Assembly (NCBI GenBank): GCA_013298765.1 | Contig: JAAFJA010000010.1 | Coordinates: forward strand, 106,454 to 170,453 | Length of the DNA: 64,000 bases | Reading direction: 5' to 3' | From: Betaproteobacteria bacterium | GTDB lineage: Bacteria > Pseudomonadota > Gammaproteobacteria > Burkholderiales > Casimicrobiaceae | Shown here: in pieces, positions 8,418 through 18,383 of the stretch | How the letters are laid out: the number at the start of each line of letters is the position of its first letter | Numbering within the stretch: the first letter of the stretch is position 1 | Program-made: the position numbers and the translations under genes | The notes under the pieces: generated by a model | The model's input: the letters and a program-made list of their open reading frames with translations, nothing else | What the model was told of the DNA's origin: nothing | The model's database searches: none

Positions 8418-9229
8418 TTCGTCAAAACAAATCTGAACGGAATACGAATGTGTTGCTGCATCAGACCGTCCGCAAAGCGGCACTGCTCGGCGCGTAACGA
8501 TTTGCTAAATAGCGCCACCACGATGTAGCGAAAATCTTCGCTGTTCAAATCGGTGACCGTAACACCTCGCGGGCGAGAACGTTCGTCAAGATAAACCTCG
8601 ATCGAGCCGGACAGAAGATCGATGCGCGCTTTATTCATCTCGCGAGTCGGTGGTGCAGATGGCTTGCACTCGGGCGGCAACTTGTTTGGCGCGGGCGTAT
8701 TCGACGCGAGTCGGTCTTTCGTTTTCTCGCGCAGCTCGCGCCGATAGAGCGTCGCATCGGTTTGTTCATACCAATACAGCGCCTTCAAATTGTCTTTCGG
8801 AGTGCCCACGCCCTTTTCATACATTTGCCCGACGTTGCGCTGCGCAGCTGCCGAGCCACGTTCAGCAGCCATTCGAAAATATCCGAAAGCCTTAGCGTCG
8901 TCCCGCGCAACGCCTTCGCCACGGCTGTAGGTCGTTCCAAGATCGTTAAGCGCGTCTGCATGACCGCGCTCCGCCGCGAGCGTGAACCACTTTACCGCCG
9001 CCTCGTGACTTTGCTCGGCGCCGCGACCATGTTTCGCTGCGAGCCCGAGCAGGTATTGCGCGTCTTTGTTGCCTTCTTGCGCGGGCGTTTGCGCAAGTTG
9101 AACCGCACGAGCGTAGTCTTTCTCCGAGTAAGCACGCCACGCCTCGTCCGCGCTTGCGTGCGCGAGCGATCCACTGACCATGAACATCAGAGCGAAAACG
9201 ATTCGGATCATGCGGACGGAAAGTGTCAT
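8414..9229 (-). CDS. Sel1-repeat exported protein (paralogue 2)
   Basis: About 271 residues. The frame opens at a TTG at 9241, but the ATG at 9229 gives MTLSVRMIRIVFALMF, which aligns with the paralogue's MTFFLRIIRVFAALAL, so 9229 is chosen. A signal peptide ends at SLAHAS. Sel1 repeats follow (YLLGLAAKHGRGA, WFTLAAERGHADALNDLGTTY, YFRMAAERGSAAAQRNVGQMY, ALYWYEQTDA). A C-terminal strand-rich domain ends HIRIPFRFVL, reminiscent of TonB C-termini. The two genes clearly arose by tandem duplication. The stop codon TAG lies inside the repeat at 8315-8417. Confidence 0.75.
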   Translation of the reverse strand: MTLSVRMIRIVFALMFMVSGSLAHASADEAWRAYSEKDYARAVQLAQTPAQEGNKDAQYLLGLAAKHGRGAEQSHEAAVKWFTLAAERGHADALNDLGTTYSRGEGVARDDAKAFGYFRMAAERGSAAAQRNVGQMYEKGVGTPKDNLKALYWYEQTDATLYRRELREKTKDRLASNTPAPNKLPPECKPSAPPTREMNKARIDLLSGSIEVYLDERSRPRGVTVTDLNSEDFRYIVVALFSKSLRAEQCRFADGLMQQHIRIPFRFVLTK

Positions 9230-9317
9230 GACGAAACTCAACGATTCAATTCGCGGAGTCTTTCAGAGAGAAGCGTGAGCGTCAACCACGGAGGGCGCGC
9301 GCACGCAGATCCAAGCC

Positions 9318-9343
9318 GTAGCCCGGATGCTCGCACCCGGGTT
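9318..9343. repeat. Short REP-like palindrome
   Basis: GTAGCCCGGATG...CACCCGGGTT has CCCGG/CCGGG arms and resembles widespread bacterial REP sequences. It lies between the convergence-free ends of a Sel1 gene start and the alaS stop. One copy only in this form; a related GTAGTCCGGATGCGG stretch is near 55818. Confidence 0.35.
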
Positions 9344-9369
9344 CCCGTCATCCGGCGAAGCCCGCTTCA

Positions 9370-11976
9370 TCAGCCCAACGTTGCAATCGCTTCCGCAAGC
9401 TTCGAAGGATCACTCCCCCCCGCCATCGCCATGTCCGGCCGTCCGCCGCCTTTGCCGCCAACGACTGCCGCGGCTTTGCCGACGATGTCGCCCGCTTTGA
9501 ATTTACCGACTAAATCTGCCGTGACGCCTGCGCAGAGGTTTACTTTGCCGTCCGCAGATTTCGCTCCGAGCAGGATTACGCCGCTGCCGAGTTTTTGTTT
9601 GAGTTGATCAACCATTTCGCGCAGCGCTTTTGCGTCTGCGCCGTCGATTTCGGCGGCGAGGAATTTCACGCCGTCTTTTTCGATGACTTTACTCATCAAA
9701 TCGCCACCCGCAGCGGCAGCGAGTTTTGATTTCAACGCGGCGATTTCTTTTTCGAGCGCTTTCACGTTGTCTTGCATCTGCGCGATGCGCTTGGGCACAT
9801 CGTGCCACTGCGATTTCGTTGCCGCAGCCGCTTCGAGCAAGGTGTCGTTCAAACGATTGACGTATTCGTATGCGTTGTCGCCGGTGATCGCTTCTACGCG
9901 ACGGATACCTGCGGCCACACCACTCTCAGAAAGAATCTTAAAGAAGCCGATGTCGCCCGTGTGGCCAACGTGCGTGCCACCACAGAGTTCTTTCGACGAG
10001 CCAATCGAGAGCACGCGCACTTCGTCGCCGTACTTCTCACCGAAGAGCATCATCGCGCCACTGTTTTGTGCGTCGGCAATCGCCATCACTTCGGCTTTCG
10101 TGCCCGTGTTAGCGAGGATTTCTTCGTTCACATATTTTTCAACCGCGCGGATTTGCTCATCCGTCATCGGGCTCGGCTGCACGAAGTCGAAACGCGTTTT
10201 CTCGGCATCGACGAGCGAGCCCTTTTGTTGCACATGGTCGCCGAGCACGAGGCGGAGCGCCTTGTGCATGATGTGCGTGACCGAGTGGTTGCGCGCGGTG
10301 CGTGCGCGAGTGAGCGCATCGACTTTCGCAGCGACCACTTCACCCACTTTCAAATCACCTTGGATCACGCGCGAGTGATGCCCGAAGACATCAGCTTGAA
10401 TCTTTTGCACGTCATCAACGTGTACGAGTAATTCGCACTCATCGCCTTCGTAAATCTGGCCCTTGTCGCCGACCTGGCCGCCGCTTTCCGCATAAAACGG
10501 CGTGCGATCCAACACGACAACGCCCGTGTCGCCCTTCGCGAGCGTGTCCACGGAAACGCCATCTTTGTAGAGCGCGAGAATCTTGGCATCATCGATGTGC
10601 AGCGTGTTGTAACCCTCGAAGTCGGTTTTCGCGCCGCTGTAGGCAAGCGCTGCTTCCATTTTGAATTTCGATGCGGCGCGCGCGGTCTCGCGCTGCTTTT
10701 CCATGGCGGCGTTGAAGCCCGCTTCGTCCACAGTCACGCCGCGCTCGCGACAGACATCCGCCGTTAAGTCGAGCGGGAAGCCAAAGGTGTCGTGCAGTTT
10801 GAATGCGAGATCACCATCGAACACCTTCGCACCGCCTGCAAGTGCGGTTTCCAGAATTTCCATTCCGTTCGCGAGTGTTTCGTAGAAGCGTGTTTCCTCC
10901 GCTTCAAGGATGTTTGCCACTTGCGATGCGCGCTCCGCGAGGATCGGATACGCCACACCCATCTCTTTCACGAGATCGGGAACGAGTTTGTAGAAGAACG
11001 GCGTTTTCTGTCCGAGTTTGTAGCCGTGGCGAATTGCGCGACGGGCAATGCGACGCAGCACGTATGCAGGGCCTGCGCCGCCTGGGATCGTGCCGTCAGC
11101 AATCAGGAAAGCGCAGGCTCGCACGTGGTCAGCGATCACTCGGAGTGAGGTGTGTGACAGGTCGCTCGTGTGCGTTTCGCGCGCAGCGGCTTTGATGAGA
11201 TTGTCGAAAAGATCAATCTCGTAATTTGAATGCACGTGTTGAAGCACTGCTGCCAAACGCTCCAAGCCCATGCCGGTATCGACGCAAGGCTTCGGCAAAC
11301 GGGGCATGTCGCCGTTCGGTTGGCGATCGAATTGCATGAACACGTTGTTCCAGATTTCGATGTAGCGATCGCCGTCTTGCTCGGGCGATCCCGGTGGGCC
11401 ACCTGCGACCTCAGGGCCGTGGTCATAGAAAATTTCGGAACACGGACCGCACGGGCCGATATCGGCCATTTGCCAGAAGTTGTCAGAGGCGTAGCGCGCG
11501 CCCTTGTTGTCGCCAATGCGAACCACGCGCTCCGGCGGCAAGCCGATCACTTTCGTCCAGATATCGTAGGCCTCATCGTCCTCGAAATAGACGGTTGCCC
11601 AGAGCTTGTCTTTCGGCAGCTTGTAAACCTCGGTGAGCAATTCCCATGCGTATTTCAAAGCGTCTTCTTTGAAATAGTCGCCAAAGGAGAAGTTGCCGAG
11701 CATTTCGAAAAACGTGTGATGACGTGCGGTGAAGCCGACGTTTTCCAGATCATTGTGTTTTCCGCCCGCGCGCAAACAGCGCTGCGCAGAGGTTGCGCGC
11801 ACGTAAGGGCGTTTGTCTTTGCCAACGAATACATCCTTGAACTGCACCATCCCGGAGTTGGTGAAATAAAGCGTCGGGTCATCCGCAGAAACAAGGAGCG
11901 ACGAGGACGCCACACGCGTGTGCCCCTTCGATTCGAAGAACGACAAAAACTTTTCCCGGATTTCTGCGAGTTTCAT
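9370..11976 (-). CDS. alaS: Alanine-tRNA ligase
   Basis: Class II aminoacyl-tRNA synthetase that charges tRNA-Ala; cytoplasmic. The start at 11976 gives [19 protein letters not shown], the usual AlaS N-terminus, and an 868-residue protein close to the E. coli length (876). The upstream-extended frame to 12087 has no family support. Seen in order: catalytic core ([57 protein letters not shown]), tRNA-recognition region, editing domain with the HSVTHIMH and [13 protein letters not shown] zinc motifs, and a C-terminal coiled coil plus C-Ala domain with a Gly-rich [15 protein letters not shown] motif. No recX or other common partner is adjacent. Confidence 0.97.
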   Translation of the reverse strand: MKLAEIREKFLSFFESKGHTRVASSSLLVSADDPTLYFTNSGMVQFKDVFVGKDKRPYVRATSAQRCLRAGGKHNDLENVGFTARHHTFFEMLGNFSFGDYFKEDALKYAWELLTEVYKLPKDKLWATVYFEDDEAYDIWTKVIGLPPERVVRIGDNKGARYASDNFWQMADIGPCGPCSEIFYDHGPEVAGGPPGSPEQDGDRYIEIWNNVFMQFDRQPNGDMPRLPKPCVDTGMGLERLAAVLQHVHSNYEIDLFDNLIKAAARETHTSDLSHTSLRVIADHVRACAFLIADGTIPGGAGPAYVLRRIARRAIRHGYKLGQKTPFFYKLVPDLVKEMGVAYPILAERASQVANILEAEETRFYETLANGMEILETALAGGAKVFDGDLAFKLHDTFGFPLDLTADVCRERGVTVDEAGFNAAMEKQRETARAASKFKMEAALAYSGAKTDFEGYNTLHIDDAKILALYKDGVSVDTLAKGDTGVVVLDRTPFYAESGGQVGDKGQIYEGDECELLVHVDDVQKIQADVFGHHSRVIQGDLKVGEVVAAKVDALTRARTARNHSVTHIMHKALRLVLGDHVQQKGSLVDAEKTRFDFVQPSPMTDEQIRAVEKYVNEEILANTGTKAEVMAIADAQNSGAMMLFGEKYGDEVRVLSIGSSKELCGGTHVGHTGDIGFFKILSESGVAAGIRRVEAITGDNAYEYVNRLNDTLLEAAAATKSQWHDVPKRIAQMQDNVKALEKEIAALKSKLAAAAGGDLMSKVIEKDGVKFLAAEIDGADAKALREMVDQLKQKLGSGVILLGAKSADGKVNLCAGVTADLVGKFKAGDIVGKAAAVVGGKGGGRPDMAMAGGSDPSKLAEAIATLG

Positions 11977-12462
11977 GGTGTATTCAAATTGGCTGACAAA
12001 CGCCGCGCATTCTGGAGCGCAGCATTGCCTCGCTTTGCGACATCGCAGGCGGATGTCTGCGTTGCGGTGGGCGTATGGGTTAAACAAGCAAACGCTGTGG
12101 CAGACGGTGCTCCACGATCATTTGCATCAACATAAAACGCGACCAAAGCCGCGTATTTCCTGATTTTACGGGGCAATTCGACGAAGCCGCTCGTACGCTC
12201 CAGGCTAACTTTGCATCGCCCGACCAGCGAGTTCACCAAGCATGGCTAAAACACGCTAGCCCTCATTTTATTGGGGCTAGGAGCAGATTTATTTCCTAAC
12301 CGTAGGGTTACGCAACCTCCGCTCGCGCCGCCAATCGATGAGAAATTGGCTTTTTTCTTCGTTTCGTCGCATTGCGATGTGTTTCGCCGGAACTATTCGC
12401 TAACGTACGCTGAACAGAATTACTCCAACCACTGCACTTCACTGCAGCCAACATCCTTTTCT
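11977..12462. other. Intergenic region between divergent alaS and TonB receptor
   Basis: 486 bp with no convincing gene. A hairpin with CTAGCCC/GGGCTAG arms at about 12256-12280 has an 11-base loop and no following T-run, so it is not a standard terminator. Promoters of both flanking genes must lie here. Confidence 0.5.
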
Positions 12463-14688
12463 ATGCTCAAGTCTTCGCCTCTTTCTCGCTCACACGCACT
12501 TCGCGCGAGCGTTCTTGCCGTTTCGGCTGCCATTGCCAGCACGCAAGTTGCCGCTCAAGCCAATAACGATACGCCCACGGAAACACCGAATGCGCAACGC
12601 CTTGAACGCGTTGAGCTGAGCGCCCGTCCGCAAACGACGGTCGAGCTTAGGCGTCAATCGACGGCAGCGAAGCAAATCTTTGGGGAAGAGGACATTCAGA
12701 AATTCGGCGACGTGAGTGTGGGCGATGTGCTGAAGCGCTTGCCTGGCGTGAGCTTAAGCGGTAGCGGTCCAGCGCTTCGCGGCCTGGGAAGCTATACGAA
12801 AATTCTCTTGAACGGTGATCCCGCACCGCCAAACTTCGATCTGAACAATCTGAATCCGTCGCAAGTGTTACGCATCGAAGTGGCCAAGGCCGCAACCGCC
12901 GATCAAACCGCAGAAGCCATCGGCGGCACGATCAACATTATTCTGAAAGAGCCGCCGCGCTCGCGCACGCTCGAAGCGCAAGCACGCGTGAGCTATCAAT
13001 ACGACAACCCCGCAGCGGGCTTGAATGTCACCTGGGGCGAGCGAGTTCAAGGCGGCGCATCGTTCAGTTTGCCGTTTTCGTATTTCGAGTGGAATAACTT
13101 CAACGCGGTGCAAACCACGACCACCGTCAGCAATCCGAACACGCCCGTTGCCATTGGTACGCGTACGAGTGGACAACATCCGTACGGACGCGGCTACAAC
13201 TTCTCGCCAACGCTCAATTGGAAAATCAACGAAACGAGCACACTCAACACACAAGCCTTTATCAATCAGGGGCGCTGGCATTGGAGCGATACGGCCACAG
13301 AGCGGCGTGTCATCGCTGGTCAACCCGTGTTCTCAGATGATTTCCGCAACTTTGGTAATTGGCTCAACGTGAGACTCGGCACCACGTACACCAACAACTT
13401 CGATGGTGACCGCCGCCTAGAACTCAAGGCTAACGTTCAGTACAACGAGAACGATTTCACCGCACGCGCGTTTCGAAACGGCAAAGAACAACGACTCACG
13501 CTGGGCGAAAACAGAAACCCATCATTCACTCAAAGCGGCCAATATTCAACGCTCTTCGCAGAATCACATACCGTGACCGCGGGCTGGAATTTCGAATGGC
13601 GCGATTGGGTCGGAAAATCACGCACCACGGAATTGGGCGTGCCTTTGCTTCCGATCTTTGAAGGGCAAGACGTTGAAGCACGTGTTGCGCGCTACGCCCT
13701 CTTCATTCAAGACGAATGGGAAATGAGCAAACGACTTTCAGCATATGCCGGTATTCGCGGCGAACGTATTGAAACAAAGAGCAAAACAGTCGGTGAGAAT
13801 TTCAGCGCAGAGCCCGCCACTGTGGTGACACCGATGTTTCATCTGAAATACAAACTGGATGAAAAAGGCCAGCACCTGTTCCGCAGCAGCCTGACGAGCA
13901 CCTTCAAGGCACCGGAGCCAATGCAATTGCTCGCGCGCCCGCAGGTTTCCGCGCTCTACACCGATCTGACCAAACCGAACGACGCGCTCTCCTCTGATCG
14001 CATCGGCAACCCGCTTCTGAAGCCGGAGCTAGCGACAGGTTTTGATCTCGCATACGAGCGCTACTTTCCGGGTGGCGGCGTGGCGAGCGCCACTGTGTTC
14101 TATCGTCACGTCAAAGACTTGATCCGCAATCGCACCGCGCTTGAAACCGTTTCATGGGCGAACGTGCAACGCTATGTGTCGCGTCCGGTCAATTTCGATA
14201 CGGCCAACACATTCGGCCTGGAACTTGAAGCGCGCGGACGCGCTGGCACGCTCTTGCCGTTCGCATTCGACGCGAAGACTCCGCTTGATCTACGCGCATC
14301 GCTCAATTTCTATGAGTCCCGCGTGAAAGGCGTGCCGGGTCCGGATAACCGACTGGATCGACAGCAGCCGTGGTCGGGAACGCTTGGGATCGATTACGTG
14401 TTGAGCGGCATCCTTCCGGCACCGATTCGCCTGGGTGGCAGCGTATCGTTCACACCGGGTTACCGAACCCAGCAAACAGCCGAACAAAGCATTGAATTCG
14501 CGCGGTCACGCACGATCGATTTGTACGCGAACATTCCGATCAGCCGCGCCATGTCAGTCCGCTTGGTCGCCAACAACGTTGCGCCGTTCGCGAGCGAGAA
14601 CACGTCCGCCTACGCTAACCAAAGCTCGACGAATACGATCAGCAAACCTCGCACGTGGTATGGATTGATATTCAGCATCAAAGGCTAG
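12463..14688 (+). CDS. TonB-dependent receptor
   Basis: Outer-membrane receptor of 741 residues. The ATG at 12463 gives MLKSSPLSRSHALRASVLAV with a signal peptide ending VAAQA; the frame runs further upstream to 12271 without a plausible export signal. Plug features: RLERVELSARPQ TonB box, DVLKRLPGVSLSGSGPALRGLGSYTKILLNG, and a break at EVAKAATADQTAEAIGGTINIILKEP. The barrel ends in LIFSIKG. The plug wording (RLPGV, AEAIGG, INIILK) resembles siderophore or metal-complex receptors more than the sugar-type receptor at 476. No binding-protein or regulator neighbour helps assign a substrate. Divergent from alaS. Confidence 0.88.
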   Translation: MLKSSPLSRSHALRASVLAVSAAIASTQVAAQANNDTPTETPNAQRLERVELSARPQTTVELRRQSTAAKQIFGEEDIQKFGDVSVGDVLKRLPGVSLSGSGPALRGLGSYTKILLNGDPAPPNFDLNNLNPSQVLRIEVAKAATADQTAEAIGGTINIILKEPPRSRTLEAQARVSYQYDNPAAGLNVTWGERVQGGASFSLPFSYFEWNNFNAVQTTTTVSNPNTPVAIGTRTSGQHPYGRGYNFSPTLNWKINETSTLNTQAFINQGRWHWSDTATERRVIAGQPVFSDDFRNFGNWLNVRLGTTYTNNFDGDRRLELKANVQYNENDFTARAFRNGKEQRLTLGENRNPSFTQSGQYSTLFAESHTVTAGWNFEWRDWVGKSRTTELGVPLLPIFEGQDVEARVARYALFIQDEWEMSKRLSAYAGIRGERIETKSKTVGENFSAEPATVVTPMFHLKYKLDEKGQHLFRSSLTSTFKAPEPMQLLARPQVSALYTDLTKPNDALSSDRIGNPLLKPELATGFDLAYERYFPGGGVASATVFYRHVKDLIRNRTALETVSWANVQRYVSRPVNFDTANTFGLELEARGRAGTLLPFAFDAKTPLDLRASLNFYESRVKGVPGPDNRLDRQQPWSGTLGIDYVLSGILPAPIRLGGSVSFTPGYRTQQTAEQSIEFARSRTIDLYANIPISRAMSVRLVANNVAPFASENTSAYANQSSTNTISKPRTWYGLIFSIKG

Positions 14689-14895
14689 CGACTTTCTGTG
14701 GAGAGCGCCCGAGACTTCACCTTGGAGGCGCTCCGCCGAGGCGCGGGCCAAAGAAATTTCGGGGAGCGGCTGAACGCCGCTTCTTTCAAACTGCTGTTTT
14801 GGGGTGAGCAGGTAAGCGCGCCCACGCGCGCTTAGTCGAAGTACCCCCTTCTCCTATCGACGTGAACGAAACACGCGATCAAGTGCGTCGAACCA

Positions 14896-16119
14896 GTGCG
14901 CGATAATGCCAACGTGGGCACTAACCCTGTTTCGTCAATTCCCCCAAGAACACCACCGTCCGAATCGCTGCCTCGCGATCTCTTCGTGATGGTGCTTTTG
15001 CTCATCGTTGCGCATACGGCGTTTAACGGCATTCGCGTCGCGACCTCGCTCGCAGCGATCAAGGCGGGCGGTGGCGCGCTGTGGGTTGGCATTCTCACGG
15101 CGATGTTCAACCTGATTCCGGCGTTTCTTGCGATCCGCGCAGGGCGGGCAGTGGATCGCCTGCCGTTACGCAAGATGCTCGTATTTGGCTGCGCGATGAT
15201 GGTGGCGGGTGGCGCGCTGGCAGCGTTTGAGCCGATGCTGTGGGTGCTCGCTGTCGCAGCCTGTGGCTTGGGTGTGGGCTGGATGGTGATTGCCGCGGCG
15301 TCGCAGTACGCGATCGGCGTGTACGGAACGGGTTCGGAAGCGAAGCGCATCCGTGCGTTTTCAATGATGTCGATGGGCTTTTCGGTATCGAGCTTCCTCG
15401 GGCCGCTGATCGCAGGTTTCATGATCGATCACGCGAGCTTCCGCGCAGCGTTTGCCCTTCTTGCTGTCTTGCCGCTCATTGCTGGGCTTCTTTTCTACAC
15501 ACGTTGGTTCCTGAAGTTGCCATCGATCGAAAACAAGGTTCGTAATGCCCCGGCGGGGAAAGCAACAGAGCTTTTGCAAATCCCAATCGTGCGCAACACC
15601 TTGATGACCGGCGCTGTGATCACCATCGGCTGGGATCTCTATATCTTTCTTGTGCCGGTACTGGGCTCCCAGCTCGGATTAACGGCAACCCAAATCGGAT
15701 CGGTGATGTCGCTCTTCGCGGTTGCAGTCTTTGTTGTTCGCTTCGCGATGCCGCGCTTGCAACGAGCTCTCGGCGGGCGCGGCGTGATCGTTGTCGCAAT
15801 GATTGTTTCCGGTACTGCATTTCTTGCATTTGGCTTCGCTCACAATTACACGGCGATGCTGGTCTGCTCGTTTGTAATGGGGCTCGGTTTAGGCTCAAGC
15901 CAGCCCATCGTGCTTTCCTTCTTGCACGCCGCCTCACCTCCGAATCGTGTTGGCGAAGTCAACGGCCTGCGCATGACCATGATTTCGACCAGCCAATGGA
16001 CAATGCCGCTCGTCTTTGGCATCCTGTCGGCAAAAACCGGATTGCTGCCGCTGTTTTTGTTGGTCGGGAGCGGATTGCTTTCTGGAAGCTGGTTCGCGAA
16101 GAAGCGTCTGCCCAAGTAA
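14896..16119 (+). CDS. MFS transporter
   Basis: Major facilitator superfamily permease of 407 residues with about twelve predicted membrane segments. The loop between segments 2 and 3 reads AGRAVDRLPLRKMLVFG, an imperfect version of the MFS signature. The start is a GTG at 14896; a GTG at 14914 would also work and neither has a clear ribosome site. The first membrane span begins near FVMVLLLIVAH. It is convergent with the sugar ABC ATPase gene and is probably its own unit. The substrate is unknown; drug or sugar efflux are both compatible. Confidence 0.82.
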   Translation: MRDNANVGTNPVSSIPPRTPPSESLPRDLFVMVLLLIVAHTAFNGIRVATSLAAIKAGGGALWVGILTAMFNLIPAFLAIRAGRAVDRLPLRKMLVFGCAMMVAGGALAAFEPMLWVLAVAACGLGVGWMVIAAASQYAIGVYGTGSEAKRIRAFSMMSMGFSVSSFLGPLIAGFMIDHASFRAAFALLAVLPLIAGLLFYTRWFLKLPSIENKVRNAPAGKATELLQIPIVRNTLMTGAVITIGWDLYIFLVPVLGSQLGLTATQIGSVMSLFAVAVFVVRFAMPRLQRALGGRGVIVVAMIVSGTAFLAFGFAHNYTAMLVCSFVMGLGLGSSQPIVLSFLHAASPPNRVGEVNGLRMTMISTSQWTMPLVFGILSAKTGLLPLFLLVGSGLLSGSWFAKKRLPK

Positions 16120-16171
16120 CGGGTCGGCATGTTGCATGCGTAGGCATCGTTCGTGGCGGCTCGCTATTCCA

Positions 16172-17248
16172 TCAACGGATCGCAGCGCCTTCAGCGTTAA
16201 AACAGTGCATCTTTCCGTCCACGCAGGCGAGCCCCACGGTGTCGCCAGGCGAATATTGTTTGTTCGATCCGTGTAACTTTGCAGTCACCGGTTGATCAGC
16301 GCCATCGATCTCAAGATAGAGCACCGTTGCATCACCCAGATGCTCAATCATCGTCACGCTCGCGGCTAGTGTGTCTGGCGTGCCCGCTTCATGAAGCACC
16401 ACGTCTTCCGGGCGAATGCCGATGGCGGCAATCGCGCTCGACGCAGGTTGTGCAATCGGCACAGGAATGGTCCCGGCGCTATGAATTTTCAATCGCCCTG
16501 CTTCGTTACCACTGGCCGCCAGTACGTTCATTTTCGGCGAGCCAATGAACTGCGCAACGAACCGATTTTCAGGTCGCTCGTAAAGCTCAAGAGGCGTGCC
16601 GACCTGCTCGATACGCCCACGGTTAAATACGGCGATACGCTGCCCGAGTGTCATCGCCTCTACCTGATCGTGAGTCACGTAGATCATGGTTGTGCCCAGT
16701 TGCTTGTGCAGCCGCGCAAGTTCGATTCGCATTTGAACGCGCAGCGCGGCATCCAAGTTCGACAGCGGTTCATCGAAGAGAAACACTTTTGGGTTACGCA
16801 CGATCGCACGTCCGATGGCCACGCGTTGCCGCTGGCCGCCAGAAAGCGATTTGGGCTTGCTCGAAAGCATGTGATCGATTTGCAAAACTTTCGCAACGTC
16901 GTTCACCGCACGTTCGCGTTCGGCTTTTGCCACACCAGACATCTTGAGTCCGAAGCCCAAGTTTTCCGCAACGGTCATATGCGGGTAAAGCGCGTAGCTT
17001 TGAAATACCATCGCCGCGCCCCGCTCGCCTGGGTCGAGTTCATTCACGACCGAATCACCAAACGCGACCTCGCCCTCCGAAATCTCTTCAAGGCCGGCAA
17101 TCATTCGAAGCAACGTGGTTTTTCCGCACCCAGACGGCCCCACAAAAACCATGAACTCGCCTGCGCGAATCTCAAGGTTCAAATCTCGAATCACGTAGTT
17201 GCGGCCGTCGTAAGACTTGCCAATTTTTTTCAGTGAGAGTGGTGTCAT
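16172..17248 (-). CDS. Sugar ABC importer ATPase (UgpC/MalK/MsmX type)
   Basis: 358-residue cytoplasmic ATPase of a carbohydrate importer. Walker A GPSGCGKT, Q-loop, signature LSGGQRQRVAIGRA, Walker B VFLFDEPLSNLDA and the His-switch TMIYVTHDQVEA are all seen. A C-terminal OB/TOBE regulatory domain begins near residue 240 (IGIRPEDVVL). It belongs with the two permeases and the binding protein upstream. A 267-bp inverted-repeat element lies between the permease stop and this start, ending only 8 bases before the ATG. As a result no ribosome-binding sequence is visible upstream, which may lower or alter expression. MsmX-like ATPases often serve several importers. Confidence 0.93.
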   Translation of the reverse strand: MTPLSLKKIGKSYDGRNYVIRDLNLEIRAGEFMVFVGPSGCGKTTLLRMIAGLEEISEGEVAFGDSVVNELDPGERGAAMVFQSYALYPHMTVAENLGFGLKMSGVAKAERERAVNDVAKVLQIDHMLSSKPKSLSGGQRQRVAIGRAIVRNPKVFLFDEPLSNLDAALRVQMRIELARLHKQLGTTMIYVTHDQVEAMTLGQRIAVFNRGRIEQVGTPLELYERPENRFVAQFIGSPKMNVLAASGNEAGRLKIHSAGTIPVPIAQPASSAIAAIGIRPEDVVLHEAGTPDTLAASVTMIEHLGDATVLYLEIDGADQPVTAKLHGSNKQYSPGDTVGLACVDGKMHCFNAEGAAIR

Positions 17249-17256
17249 GATGAGTA

Positions 17257-17523
17257 GGGCGTGTTAACACTATTTTGGCGAGTGCGGCGGTTCAGGTTTC
17301 GATGCACGGTTAGGCGCGAAGGCCGCCGTGGTGCGAGCACCACAAGGACTTCGCAACAACACCGGGCGCGAAACCTGAACGCGCCCCGAAGGGTTACGAA
17401 AATGCGGCGTGTCTGCTTTGTCGCGTCGCGGGAACGGGGGAGCCACCCCGTTCTTCGCAACGCTTCGCACATCCATCGCCGCATTTTCGTAACGCATCTC
17501 GCCAAAATAGTGTTAGCACGCCC
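17257..17523. mobile_element. 267-bp MITE-like element with 26-bp terminal inverted repeats
   Basis: The ends are GGGCGTGTTAACACTATTTT and GGGCGTGCTAACACTATTTT, continuing GGCGAG at both ends (26 bp, one mismatch). They are flanked by TA on both sides (17255-17256 and 17524-17525), the target duplication expected of IS630/Tc1-type or some IS5-type elements. Inside are two further nested inverted repeats: GTTCAGGTTTCG/CGAAACCTGAAC, and GTTACGAAAATGCGGCG with CGCCGCATTTTCGTAAC. No transposase frame. It sits inside the sugar ABC operon. Confidence 0.75.
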
Positions 17524-18383
17524 TAACCCTTTACCGCACCCGCCGTGAGTCCGTCGATCAATCGTCTTGAGTAGACGACGAAGAGCGCGAGTAGCGGCAG
17601 CACTGCAATGGCGGCACCAATCGAGAGCGCGCCCCAGGTGACGCCATTGGTGCCTTGCAGCGATCGCAACACAAGCGGCAGCGTGTAGACCTCTTGGTCG
17701 CGCAACACGAGTAGCGCTCCTACAAAGTTGTTGTAAGAACCAATAAACGTGATCAACGCGAGCGTGCCAAGCGCGGGGCCGATCAGCGGCAGGACCACTC
17801 GCAAAAAGATATCGAATTCGCCGCAAGCATCCATTCGAGCGGCATCAACCAGATCACGTGGCAGAACCGAACTGATGTACTGCCGCATCATGAAGATGCC
17901 CAATGCGCCGCAAGCGCCCGGAATGATCAGCGCTTTCGAACTGTTGATCCAACCGATCTGTTGCATCAAAAGAATAGTGGGGATCATGCTCACAAAACTC
18001 GGAAGCAAGAGCGTGGCTAGTATCAGACCAAAGAGCGTTTCGCGATACCGGAAATCGAGCATTGCGAAGGCGTACCCCGCGAGCGCACAGAAAAAAAGAT
18101 TCAACGCTGTGGTGGCGGCTGCAATCGACAAACTCCACCCAATCGACTTCCAGAAGTTTGGCCGCATCGCCATGAGTTGCTTCAAGTTTTCCAGGAGGTG
18201 ATCGCCGAACCAATACGGCGGCGGCACGCTCAAGATGTCGGCATTGGCATGCGTTGCGAATACAAACATGAAATAGAACGGCAGCAGCATGACAACGGCA
18301 CCGGCGAACACGATCCCGTATGCGATCAGCTTGAGCGTGAACGCGCCCGCGGGGCGGCGTTTAGTCTTTCGGCTTGAGTACAC
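17523..18383 (-). CDS. Carbohydrate ABC importer permease (MalG-like)
   Basis: 286 residues with six predicted membrane segments and the EAA loop DAARMDACGEFDIFLRVVLPL that contacts the ATPase. The C-terminus RRLIDGLTAGAVKG is the usual end of this family, so the protein is complete. Its TAG stop codon is formed by the flanking TA plus the first G of the MITE-like element. It overlaps the end of the upstream permease gene by 23 bases, indicating tight co-translation. It partners with the MalF-like permease to form the channel in the inner membrane. Part of the proposed beta-glucoside/cello-oligosaccharide importer. Confidence 0.92.
   Translation of the reverse strand: MYSSRKTKRRPAGAFTLKLIAYGIVFAGAVVMLLPFYFMFVFATHANADILSVPPPYWFGDHLLENLKQLMAMRPNFWKSIGWSLSIAAATTALNLFFCALAGYAFAMLDFRYRETLFGLILATLLLPSFVSMIPTILLMQQIGWINSSKALIIPGACGALGIFMMRQYISSVLPRDLVDAARMDACGEFDIFLRVVLPLIGPALGTLALITFIGSYNNFVGALLVLRDQEVYTLPLVLRSLQGTNGVTWGALSIGAAIAVLPLLALFVVYSRRLIDGLTAGAVKG

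Noticed and set aside
11230-12135. Long plus-strand frame opposite alaS
   Set aside because: Mirror frame of a certain gene (alaS) caused by codon bias; no domain. Similar mirror frames opposite recA, the GH genes and the TonB receptors were discarded for the same reason.
12256-12280. Hairpin CTAGCCC/GGGCTAG as a terminator
   Set aside because: Loop of 11 bases and no T-run on either strand; also poorly placed between two divergent genes.
17245-17826. Minus-strand frame of 193 codons across the MITE-like element
   Set aside because: It runs through the element and in another frame through the permease gene; composition is Arg-rich as expected of an antisense or shifted frame.
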